The translations under genes and the position numbers were made by a program. The notes beneath the pieces are model-generated. The model saw only the letters and a program-made list of their open reading frames with translations, was not told the DNA's origin and ran no database searches. Below, piece by piece: positions 1 to 6,143 of a stretch of DNA of 7,948 nt (positions within the stretch are counted from its first letter, which is position 1; every line of letters starts with the position of its first letter). This stretch comes from RBG-16-68-21 sp035286665 (GTDB lineage: Bacteria > Actinomycetota > Acidimicrobiia > Spongiisociales > UBA11373). Location of the stretch: NCBI GenBank assembly GCA_035286665.1, contig DATECY010000147.1, positions 1-7,948 of the forward strand, read 5' to 3'.

Positions 1-887
1 CCGAGCGAGGGGTTGGCCGAGCGGCTCAGGCAGAGTCCGCCGCCGCCGCAGGCGACCTGACGGATCAGGTCGAGGTCGTCCCAGAAGTTCCCGAAGTCGA
101 GGGGGTCCGGATAGACGCTGCGGATGTCGAGGTATTGCCCGACCCCGTCGTAGCCGCGTGCCCCGTCGGCGAACACCGGTGGCCCGTACCCCGAGGTGCC
201 CCCGATGGCATTCTCCGCGTACACGTTGCGGTGGACGACACCCCGGACGGGTGACTGGACGAAGTCGAGGTTGCTCCCGACGTAGATCTTGCCATTGATG
301 TCGGCGCCCGACCCGAACCGCAGCTCCTGTTCCACCAGGAAGACGAACTCACTGATCGACTCGGGGCTGATCACCGCTTCGACGGCACGGTTCTGCCCGA
401 AGTCCTGCTCGCCGGAGACGAGCGTCAGCGTGACGCCGGCATCCCCGGCCGCCGGAGGGGCCACGGTGAGCAGCGTCCCGATGTCGTCGGCCGTGATGTC
501 GGTGTGCCCCGTGAGCAGCGGATGGTCGAAGAACGTCCCATCCGTCGGGTAGTCCCAGGTCTGGCACTCGTCGTACCAGGCGTCGCCCGGCTGGGCGCTC
601 AGGTTGTAGTGGACCGAGGTGGTGTCCGTGCACCGCCGGGGGAGCTCGGCCTGGTCGACGAAGTTCTGGTAGTACCGGGGATCGATGGTGAGTTTGGCGG
701 CGTAGCGCTCGAGCATCGCCTCCGCCCCGGCGATGATCGTGTCGTCGCGCCGCTGGTACTGGGCGCCGCGATACTCGCGCACCGCGCTCTGGAAGATGAC
801 GATCACGATGAACATGAGGGCGCCGAGGCCCATGACCACGGCCATCATGGCGAAACCAGACTCGTCACGTCGGAGCCGGTCAAACAT
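1..887 (-). CDS. PilX/GspK-like minor pilin, 3' end missing
   Basis: This reading frame is open from the ATG at 887 to the window edge, giving 295 residues without a stop; the C-terminus lies outside. The N-terminus reads MFDRLRRDESGFAMMAVVMG and runs into a hydrophobic helix to about residue 33. This resembles a type III (prepilin) signal with cleavage after Gly11, but mature position 5 is Ala rather than Glu, as in PilX/GspK-type tip pilins. Cysteines at 86, 108, 280 and 286 could form disulfides. Residues about 176-250 (ending in GVVHRNVYAENAIGG) have the Gly/Asn-rich beta pattern of pilus proteins annotated PilX or DUF4900; that match is from memory. The start overlaps the previous stop by 8 nt (ATGTTTGA), so translation is probably coupled. 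A GAGGAA sits 13 nt upstream, too far for a good ribosome site. Family membership is inferred; exact function is unknown. Confidence 0.8.
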   Translation of the reverse strand, partial: MFDRLRRDESGFAMMAVVMGLGALMFIVIVIFQSAVREYRGAQYQRRDDTIIAGAEAMLERYAAKLTIDPRYYQNFVDQAELPRRCTDTTSVHYNLSAQPGDAWYDECQTWDYPTDGTFFDHPLLTGHTDITADDIGTLLTVAPPAAGDAGVTLTLVSGEQDFGQNRAVEAVISPESISEFVFLVEQELRFGSGADINGKIYVGSNLDFVQSPVRGVVHRNVYAENAIGGTSGYGPPVFADGARGYDGVGQYLDIRSVYPDPLDFGNFWDDLDLIRQVACGGGGLCLSRSANPSL

Positions 888-1533
888 TGCGGAGTCTTAC
901 TTCCTCGCGCACCTCGAACGGGGTACGCGCCCCCTCGGAGGTGTCCGACGGTCGGGACCGCAGCGTCACCGAGACGAGGGAGAACGAGCAGGAGACCGTC
1001 GTCCCGTTGCACGACGGGACGACCTGGAGTGTCTTGGGGGTGCCCGACCACTGCTCGCCGGCGAACAGCGGCTGATCGTCGAGCACGCCGGCGAGGAGCA
1101 GGCTCTGCTCATACGGGGTGCTGCTGAACGTGTACGTGCCCCCCGAGATGCCGGTCGAGGCGAAGCGACTGACGTGCAGCTCGCACTCCCCCGCGACGCA
1201 GTTGGAGCGGACGTAGCTGACCTTGATGGGCGTCGACGAGCCGACGTCCGTCGTGTAGAACGTGATGCCGTCGGCGGTCAAGCTGGCGATGGCGTCGGAG
1301 TTGGGCCCCGGCTGCACTGCCTGGCGAAGTCCGACGACGAGCCCGACCACCACCCCCCTGGCGTCCTCCTGTTGCTGTGCCTTCCCGGTGACGTCGGCGG
1401 CGTTCTGGGTGAACGAGAAGAACATCGTGACGAAGGTCCCGATGACCATCGACGACAGGATCATCGCCACCGACAACTCGATGAGGGTGAAGCCGTCGTC
1501 GTCGCGGAGTCCGGCGACGATGCGGCGGATCAT
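880..1533 (-). CDS. PilW/PulJ-like minor pilin (prepilin N-methylation signal)
   Basis: The 217-aa product starts with a 14-residue leader and a textbook type III signal, DDDGFTLIELSVAMILSSMV. Cleavage is expected after Gly14 by prepilin peptidase; mature Glu5 is Glu19. The hydrophobic helix spans about 15-41, followed by a beta-rich globular part and a C-terminal EVRLRNV, a typical PilW/PulJ ending. Cysteine pairs C112/C117 and C175/C182 may form two small disulfide loops. The ATG at 1533 is chosen because it gives a normal leader, overlaps the preceding stop as ATGA, and has a weak GGGTGG 5 nt upstream. The frame is open further upstream to 1851, but that stretch overlaps the previous gene and looks like antisense-style composition. 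It is probably an envelope-anchored subunit of a type IV pilus or pseudopilus. The pilus-versus-secretion assignment cannot be made from this window. Confidence 0.9.
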   Translation of the reverse strand: MIRRIVAGLRDDDGFTLIELSVAMILSSMVIGTFVTMFFSFTQNAADVTGKAQQQEDARGVVVGLVVGLRQAVQPGPNSDAIASLTADGITFYTTDVGSSTPIKVSYVRSNCVAGECELHVSRFASTGISGGTYTFSSTPYEQSLLLAGVLDDQPLFAGEQWSGTPKTLQVVPSCNGTTVSCSFSLVSVTLRSRPSDTSEGARTPFEVREEVRLRNV

Positions 1534-3176
1534 GGGCACCACCCACTGATGCTCGTCGACACGTCCTTCTTCTTGGTGATGGAGACCGTCTTCTCCCCGA
1601 GGACGCTCCCGTCGGCGAGGCACCGCTTGGCGACGTCGAAGGAACCTTGGTAGCCCACGAAGGTCGCCTCGTCCTGGTAGTTCGCCGGCAGCACGGTCCA
1701 GGACCCATTGCCGTGGGGCCGATAGAGGAACTCGGCCTTGTCGCCGGACTTGAGGATCATGGTGCCCATGTTGTTGGGTCGGGTGAGGTCGAGATTGACA
1801 CTGCCCGTGTCTTGTGGGTCGAACGTGTCCGAGTCCGGGCCGTGGCCCCAAGGCGTCGAAGCAGTCGCCGTGTAGGAGACGCCGCGGATGAGGTTGTACG
1901 TGGCCTCACCGCGGTCGTCGGTGGTGACGACGATCGTCGGCTGCCCGGGGGCGGTGATCGTGATCGTCGCTCCATGGACCGGCCGCCCGGTTTTGTCCTC
2001 CACCGAGAAGGAGACCGTACGGGCATTCACCGGCTGGGTGGTGGTCGTGGTGGTGGTGCCGGCCGGCTGGGTCGTGGTGGTCGTGCCCGGCACGGTGGTG
2101 GTCGACCCGGGCACCGTGGTGGTGGTCGTCGTCGTGGTTGGAGATCCGATCGGCTGCATCTGTGCGGTGAGCGACATGTTTGGACTGGGGTATCCCGAGG
2201 GGATGTTCACCGACGAGAGGGTCCAGGCCTCATACCCGCTTGCGGTCACCGTCAGGTCGTACGCATCGGGGATGAGTCCGGTGGCGGTGAGAACGCCCGG
2301 GGCAAGGGTCACGGTCTGATCGGTCACCAGGTTCTTGTAGGCGAGGCGAGGCGCAGGCACCGCATCGCCGGTGGCGGCGTCGACGGCCGTGATGGTGAGC
2401 GTCGCCGGGCGATAGACCCGCAGGGTCGTCTCGGCGAGGCTTCCCGCGGTCACATGGAGGCGGTCCTTGCCGGAGATGACGTCGTCGGGGTGAATGACCC
2501 AGCCATCCGCCTGGTCGAGGGTGATCGTGTAGTCGGCAGGCGGGATCGCGGGGAACACCTGCTCGTCGGCATAGAGGGCCGAGGAGATGGGCGCGGCAGG
2601 CGAAGCCTGGATCTTGAGCGACGGGAGGTTGTATCCACTCGGCGTGAAGGGCTCGTAGGCGGCGAGGTACACCCGGGCATTGGCGATCCCCTCGTGGGCG
2701 CCGACGCTGCGGGGCGAGACGATCGTCTCCATCACCACCGGGTCGGTCTCACGGCCGGGGGAGGTGACCGTGACCTTGACGATCTTGTAATCGACACCGG
2801 GGTCCCATGAACCCTGGACGCCGTCACCCCCCTGGGGGATGACGGTGAGACCGGTCAACGATCCTGCATAGCGCACGTCCAACTCGACGGTGTATTCACG
2901 ACCCTCGACGGTGACGACGTGCTCGGGGTCGAGAACGCCTGCCGGCGTCCGGCCGGGCAGTCCGACGTCCTCGTAGGCGAGGGCACGCAGGGACTCGATC
3001 TCTGCTTGCGCCAGGTTCTCCGCTACCGAGATGGTCCTGGCATCGGCGATGCGGCGCAGCGACGCCACCACCGGCTGGATGGTGAGCGAGATGGCGACGG
3101 CGAGGATGGTCACGGCGACCATGGCCTCGATGATGGTGAAGCCGTCCTCCTCGCGGAGGCGGCGGAGCGTGCTCAT
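1530..3176 (-). CDS. Large modular prepilin: PilV/PulG-like N-terminus with beta-sandwich domains and Thr linker
   Basis: The 548-aa product has a 12-residue leader and type III signal, REEDGFTIIEAMVAVTILAV; cleavage is expected after Gly12 and mature Glu5 is Glu17. The pilin helix covers about 13-65, and residues about 86-160 look like a pseudopilin globular part. Three stretches then resemble Ig-like or carboxypeptidase-regulatory/Cna-B-type beta domains: about 163-256, 257-341 (ending in a DAYDLTVTASGYEAW strand pair) and 387-480 (VEDKTGRPVHGATITI, then TTDDRGEATYNL). A threonine-rich linker at 347-382 separates the second and third. The tail holds C519 and C547, a possible disulfide. Most minor pilins are 120-250 aa, so this is unusually long. 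ATG at 3176 is preferred over GTG at 3206, which would add ten residues to the leader. It is the first gene of the cassette and overlaps the next by ATGA. Surface display or adhesion is inference from architecture; no ligand can be named. Confidence 0.88.
   Translation of the reverse strand: MSTLRRLREEDGFTIIEAMVAVTILAVAISLTIQPVVASLRRIADARTISVAENLAQAEIESLRALAYEDVGLPGRTPAGVLDPEHVVTVEGREYTVELDVRYAGSLTGLTVIPQGGDGVQGSWDPGVDYKIVKVTVTSPGRETDPVVMETIVSPRSVGAHEGIANARVYLAAYEPFTPSGYNLPSLKIQASPAAPISSALYADEQVFPAIPPADYTITLDQADGWVIHPDDVISGKDRLHVTAGSLAETTLRVYRPATLTITAVDAATGDAVPAPRLAYKNLVTDQTVTLAPGVLTATGLIPDAYDLTVTASGYEAWTLSSVNIPSGYPSPNMSLTAQMQPIGSPTTTTTTTTVPGSTTTVPGTTTTTQPAGTTTTTTTQPVNARTVSFSVEDKTGRPVHGATITITAPGQPTIVVTTDDRGEATYNLIRGVSYTATASTPWGHGPDSDTFDPQDTGSVNLDLTRPNNMGTMILKSGDKAEFLYRPHGNGSWTVLPANYQDEATFVGYQGSFDVAKRCLADGSVLGEKTVSITKKKDVSTSISGWCP
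2031..2138 (-). repeat. Threonine-rich linker coding tract (ACC/ACG/ACA codon repeats)
   Basis: Residues 347-382 of the large prepilin are four threonine runs (8, 3, 5 and 7 Thr) spaced by VPGS, VPG and QPAG and ending in QP. The DNA is a near trinucleotide repeat, seen on the plus strand as GTG/GTC/CGT triplets. Such Thr/Pro linkers are common between domains of secreted actinobacterial proteins and are often O-glycosylated; glycosylation here is inference. Codons are mixed ACC and ACG, which should limit slippage, but length changes in steps of three would keep the frame. Confidence 0.9.
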
Positions 3177-3180
3177 GCAA

Positions 3181-3204
3181 TGACTGTCGGTAGTCACCAC
3201 TACC
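3181..3204 (-). promoter_or_regulatory. Two overlapping, mutually exclusive dyads before the prepilin start
   Basis: Read 5' to 3' on the minus strand, GGTAGT-GGTG-ACTACC (3204-3189) is a perfect 6-bp inverted repeat with a 4-nt loop. It overlaps TGACT-ACCGAC-AGTCA (3196-3181), a perfect 5-bp inverted repeat with a 6-nt loop. The two share positions 3189-3196, so only one can form in RNA at a time. The second ends 4 nt before the ATG at 3176, where the ribosome would bind, and no Shine-Dalgarno sequence is visible. It could be a translational switch or a DNA operator with TGACT half-sites; chance is also possible. Confidence 0.35.
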
Positions 3205-3215
3205 ACGTTGAGCAG

Positions 3216-3241
3216 TATTCGGTGCCATCCCGAAGGGACTA
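3216..3241 (-). promoter_or_regulatory. Possible sigma-28/WhiG-like promoter for the pilin cassette
   Basis: On the minus strand, TAGT (3241-3238), 14 nt, then ACCGAATA (3223-3216) loosely resembles the sigma-28 family pattern TAAA-N15-GCCGATAA. The -10 CCGA core matches, the -35 only in TA, and the spacer is one short. A start about 8 nt downstream would leave a leader of roughly 30 nt containing the two dyads. The spacer includes a small hairpin, TCCC-TTC-GGGA (3238-3228). No sigma-70 type TANNNT with a matching -35 was found in this gap. Confidence 0.25.
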
Positions 3242-3291
3242 GTCACGCCGAGGAGGCGATCACCGAAAAGCGCGGGGTGGTCGGGGCCACG

Positions 3292-3319
3292 GGGCGAAGG
3301 GCGAAGGGCGAAGGGCGAA
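3292..3319. repeat. Perfect tandem heptamer, 4 x GGGCGAA
   Basis: Four uninterrupted copies of GGGCGAA (TTCGCCC on the coding strand of the flanking genes) fill 28 bp between the rel stop and the prepilin start. The repeat is noncoding in the annotated frames and lies about 50 bp upstream of the candidate -35. Its role is unknown. A repeat of this kind can change copy number by slippage, and as it is not in a gene, any effect would be on transcript spacing or structure. Confidence 0.95.
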
Positions 3320-3351
3320 ATCAGATCCACGTCCCCGTGCCGGCGACTGGT

Positions 3352-3368
3352 GGTTGGCGGCCGCAACC
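3352..3368 (-). terminator. Weak hairpin after rel, doubtful terminator
   Basis: A perfect GGTTG/CAACC stem encloses a 7-nt GC-only loop about 32 nt after the rel stop codon. No T-run follows it on the minus strand, so intrinsic termination would be weak at best. It is listed because it is the only inverted repeat near the end of the secDF-apt-rel block that I could pair by eye. Rho-dependent termination or read-through into the pilin cassette are equally possible. Confidence 0.2.
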
Positions 3369-3399
3369 GTCGCCGCGCCTGCATGCTCACCCGTGTCCC

Positions 3400-5592
3400 C
3401 TACCCACCGCCGGGCAGCAGGCGATACGCGTCGTAGACCCCGTCGACCCGCTTGAGTTCGGTGATGGCCCGGTCGAGCGTGGAGGTGTCCGACAGATCGA
3501 GCTCGAATCGCAACACGGCGACCCGTTCCCGGTTGGTGGCCGAGGACGAGGACACGATGTTGGCGCCGAGATCCGAGAGGGTCACGGTGACGTCCCTGAG
3601 GAGGCGGGGACGATCGAGCGCCTCGACCTGCACCGTCGATCGGAAGGAGCCGACCTGGTCGGCCGCCCACCCCACTTCGATCATCCGCTCGGCACGTTCG
3701 CCGAGGGCATCGATGTTCGTGCAGTCGGATCGGTGGATCGACACACCCCTGCCCACGGTCACGAAGCCCACGATCGAGTCGCCCGGCACCGGCGCACAGC
3801 AACGAGCGACCCGCACCAGCATGTCGTCGAGTCCCTCCACGATGATCCCGCCGGCGGGGGCGCGACGAGCGGGCGTGTAGGCGACGACCTCGGGTTCGGC
3901 CTCTTCTTCGTCGCCGAAGTCCTCAGGGCGGACCAGCCGTACCAGCCGGTTCACCACCGTCTGGGGGTGGGTGTTGCCGTCGCCCACCGACACGTAGAGG
4001 GTTTCCATGTCGCGGAACCCGAGCGACTCGGCTATCTCTGTGAGCAACTCATCGCGTTTGGCGGCCGCGAGGCCGAGGCCCTCCTTGCGGAGCAGGCGGC
4101 TCACACCGTCGCGACCCTCGAGCAGCGACTGGTCACGGCGCTCGCGGCTGAACCACTGCCGGATCTTCGCCGACGCCCGCGAGGTGCGCACGAAGCCGAG
4201 CCAGTCGCGACTGGGACCGTCGCTGCGGGAGGTGATCACCTCGACGATGTCGCCGGAATCCAGCCGGGTGGACAGCGGGACGAGGCGGCCGTTCACGCGC
4301 GCGCCGGTGCATCGGTGACCGACCTCGGTGTGGACGCAATACGCGAAGTCGACCGGGGTCGAACCCCGAGGCAAGGCCTTGACGTCCCCGTTGGGCGTGA
4401 GCACGAACACCTCGTCCTGATACAGGTCGAGTTTGAGACCGGCGAGGAATTCGGCCGGAGTCTCGTAGTCTTCCGACATCTCGGCCAGATCGAGGACCGG
4501 GCCCTCCCCCACCGCCGCGTCCCCACCCTCCTTGTACCTCCAATGTGCGGCGATCCCCCGCTCGGCTCGGTCGTGCATCTCCCTGCTGCGGATCTGCACC
4601 TCGAGCGGCTTGCGATCCGGGCCGAGCACCGTCGTGTGGAGACTCTGATAGAGGTTGAACTTGGGCATGGCGATGTAGTCCTTGAAGCGCCCCTGCACCG
4701 GAGGCCAACGCGTGTGCACTGCGCCGAGTGCCGCGTAACAGTCAGCCACCTCCTTGGTGACGATCCTGATCCCGATCAGGTCGTGGATCTCGTCGAAGGT
4801 ACGCCCGCCATCGACCATCTTGCGGTAGACCGAATACACGTGCTTGGGGCGCCCGGTGACCTCTGCGCCGACCCCGAGCTCTTCGAGAAGGCGCTCGACC
4901 TCCCCGACCACGTCGGCGATGTACGCATCACGCTCCGGAGCGCGCGCCCGCATCAGCTCGACCACCTCTGCATACCGGCGGGGATGAAGCACCGCAAAAC
5001 AGCGGTCCTCCATCTCATGCTTGATCTCCTGGACACCGAGCCGATGCGCCAGTGGCGCGTACACTTCGAGCGTCTCCAGCGCGATCCGTTCCCGGCGGTC
5101 GGGCTCCAATGGCTCGATGGTCCGGATGTTGTGAAGACGATCGGCCAGTTTGATGAGCAGGACTCGCACATCGCGGGCCATGGCGACGACCATCTTGCGT
5201 ATCGTCGCCGCCTGCTGCTCCTCTCGATTGGAGAACTTGACCCGATCCAGCTTGGTGACGCCGTCGATCAGCCTGGCCACCACCTCGCCGTACTCGGCGG
5301 TCACCTGATCGAGGGTCAGCCCGGTGTCCTCGACGGTGTCGTGCAAGAGGGCGGCAACGACGGTGTCGGCATCGAGGCCGTATGACGCCAGGATGTAGGC
5401 GACCGCGAGGGGATGGGTGATGTATGGCTGGCCGGTCTTGCGGAACTGGCCCTCGTGGCGGACGCGTGCGGTCTCATAGGCACGACTGATCACCTCACCG
5501 GACCCGTGCGGATGATGGCGTCGAAATTCGACGATCACCGGGCCGATCTCGGTGATCTCGACCTCGCCCGGGTGAAGGACTCGGTCACTCAT
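3400..5592 (-). CDS. rel: Bifunctional (p)ppGpp synthetase/hydrolase (Rel/SpoT family)
   Basis: The 730-aa product is a full-length long RSH protein that makes and degrades the stringent alarmone (p)ppGpp from GTP/GDP and ATP in the cytoplasm. The N-terminal HD hydrolase keeps R51, H60, the H84-D85 pair, E88-D89, and D151/N155 in LADRLHN, so hydrolysis should be active. The synthetase domain has RPKHVYSVYRK (R248, K250), D271, H319 and E331. It carries the RFKD motif at 302-305, which is the RXKD signature of bifunctional Rel rather than the EXDD of synthetase-only RelA. TGS spans about 391-453 (H421 in YCVHTEVGH), a Cys-rich zinc-finger-like segment holds C598, C599, H620 and C624, and ACT runs from about 650 to 725. 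Length is near the usual 720-790. ATG at 5592 overlaps the apt stop by 8 nt (ATGAGTGA) and has no Shine-Dalgarno, so coupled translation is likely. The stop is TAG. Confidence 0.98.
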   Translation of the reverse strand: MSDRVLHPGEVEITEIGPVIVEFRRHHPHGSGEVISRAYETARVRHEGQFRKTGQPYITHPLAVAYILASYGLDADTVVAALLHDTVEDTGLTLDQVTAEYGEVVARLIDGVTKLDRVKFSNREEQQAATIRKMVVAMARDVRVLLIKLADRLHNIRTIEPLEPDRRERIALETLEVYAPLAHRLGVQEIKHEMEDRCFAVLHPRRYAEVVELMRARAPERDAYIADVVGEVERLLEELGVGAEVTGRPKHVYSVYRKMVDGGRTFDEIHDLIGIRIVTKEVADCYAALGAVHTRWPPVQGRFKDYIAMPKFNLYQSLHTTVLGPDRKPLEVQIRSREMHDRAERGIAAHWRYKEGGDAAVGEGPVLDLAEMSEDYETPAEFLAGLKLDLYQDEVFVLTPNGDVKALPRGSTPVDFAYCVHTEVGHRCTGARVNGRLVPLSTRLDSGDIVEVITSRSDGPSRDWLGFVRTSRASAKIRQWFSRERRDQSLLEGRDGVSRLLRKEGLGLAAAKRDELLTEIAESLGFRDMETLYVSVGDGNTHPQTVVNRLVRLVRPEDFGDEEEAEPEVVAYTPARRAPAGGIIVEGLDDMLVRVARCCAPVPGDSIVGFVTVGRGVSIHRSDCTNIDALGERAERMIEVGWAADQVGSFRSTVQVEALDRPRLLRDVTVTLSDLGANIVSSSSATNRERVAVLRFELDLSDTSTLDRAITELKRVDGVYDAYRLLPGGG

Positions 5593-6100
5593 AGGTGATC
5601 AGCGTCCGCAGCGGGACGTCCAGGCGCGCCCTGCCCCCGAGGAAGCTCAACTCGATCAGTACCGCCACACCGGTGACGTCGGCACCCGTGTGGCGGACCA
5701 ACTCGACCGTCGCCGCCGCGGTCCCTCCTGTCGCCAGCACGTCGTCGACGATCACCACCCGGTCCGCCGCGGTGAGGGCATCGGCGTGCATCTCCAGGGT
5801 GTCGGATCCGTACTCGAGCTCGTACTCGCGCGACACGGTGGTCCAAGGGAGCTTCCCAAACTTGCGTACCGGCACGAACCCGACCCCGAGGGCGATCGCC
5901 ACCGGCGGGCCGAGGATGAACCCGCGCGATTCGATCCCGACGACCTTGGTGATCCCCTGGCCAAGCTCGGCCTCTGCCATCCGCCGCGCCATCGTGGCGA
6001 GCGCAGAGGCGTCGGCGAGCAGGGGGGTGATGTCCTTGAAGACCACCCCCGGCGCCGGGAATCCGGGTACATCGCGAATGAGCGCCCTGAGATCGTCCAT
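5585..6100 (-). CDS. apt: Adenine phosphoribosyltransferase
   Basis: The 171-aa enzyme converts adenine and PRPP to AMP and pyrophosphate (purine salvage, cytoplasm, normally a homodimer). The PRPP-binding loop VVIVDDVLATGGTA lies at 115-128. Other Apt hallmarks are VPGFPAPGVVFKDITPLL at 11-28, GIESRGFILGPPVA at 55-68 and VPVRKFGKLPW at 76-86. Length fits the family (170-185 aa). The ATG at 6100 is chosen because residues then begin exactly as in Apt. The frame stays open to 6430, but that extra sequence is antisense to secF codons in another frame and has no Apt homology. No Shine-Dalgarno precedes the start; a -10 element 7 nt upstream suggests a leaderless mRNA. It lies between secF and rel, and overlaps rel by 8 nt. 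Confidence 0.97.
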   Translation of the reverse strand: MDDLRALIRDVPGFPAPGVVFKDITPLLADASALATMARRMAEAELGQGITKVVGIESRGFILGPPVAIALGVGFVPVRKFGKLPWTTVSREYELEYGSDTLEMHADALTAADRVVIVDDVLATGGTAAATVELVRHTGADVTGVAVLIELSFLGGRARLDVPLRTLITYE

Positions 6101-6106
6101 CGAGCG

Positions 6107-6112
6107 ATTGTA
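6107..6112 (-). promoter_or_regulatory. Candidate -10 element (TACAAT) for leaderless apt-rel transcript
   Basis: The minus strand reads TACAAT, then CGCTCG, then ATG at 6100. That places the expected transcription start on the A of the apt start codon, the layout of leaderless actinobacterial genes with TANNNT centred about 10 nt upstream. No good -35 is visible (CCGGGT at 17-nt spacing), and no ribosome-binding site occurs before the ATG; both fit leaderless expression. The element lies in the secF-apt gap, so apt-rel could be made independently of secDF. Confidence 0.6.
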
Positions 6113-6121
6113 GGAACACCG

Positions 6122-6136
6122 GCCGGACGACCCGGC
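6122..6136 (-). terminator. GC hairpin after secF, possible weak terminator
   Basis: GCCGG-GTCGT-CCGGC is a perfect 5-bp GC stem with a 5-nt loop, starting 7 nt after the secF stop and ending 9 nt before the TACAAT element. There is no following T-run. It may protect or attenuate the secDF message; intrinsic termination would be inefficient. Confidence 0.3.
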
Positions 6137-6143
6137 GCCCGGA

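Larger units (their letters stand above)
3177..3399. other. Intergenic region between rel and the pilin cassette
   Basis: This 223-bp stretch is the largest gene-free gap in the window. It holds, in transcription order, the weak GGTTG/CAACC hairpin, the 4 x 7-bp repeat, the GACTAGTC palindrome (3237-3244), the possible sigma-28-like promoter and the two start-proximal dyads. I see no tRNA, credible small ORF or known riboswitch core; it lacks the conserved c-di-GMP-I (GEMM) riboswitch motifs. Confidence 0.8.

Noticed and set aside
1534..1851. N-terminal extension of the second pilin
   Set aside because: It would bury the prepilin signal about 120 residues in and overlaps the first pilin gene. 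The ATG at 1533 gives a standard 14-residue leader.
1647..2810. Plus-strand open frames opposite the large prepilin
   Set aside because: They are Gly/Arg/Val-rich shadows of the real gene, including a Val run that is only the complement of the threonine linker.
3210..3227. Sigma-54-like promoter (TGGCAC then CTGC)
   Set aside because: The GG and GC elements are one base too far apart, sigma-54 spacing is strict, and sigma-54 is rare in Actinomycetota.
3181..3260. c-di-GMP riboswitch before the pilin operon
   Set aside because: Such riboswitches are often found before pilin genes, but the conserved GEMM core sequences are not present.
3208..5385. A 725-codon open frame on the plus strand opposite rel
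   Set aside because: It is antisense to a gene with all Rel catalytic motifs. Long antisense frames are expected in GC-rich coding sequence, and its His/Asp/Arg-rich content shows no domain.
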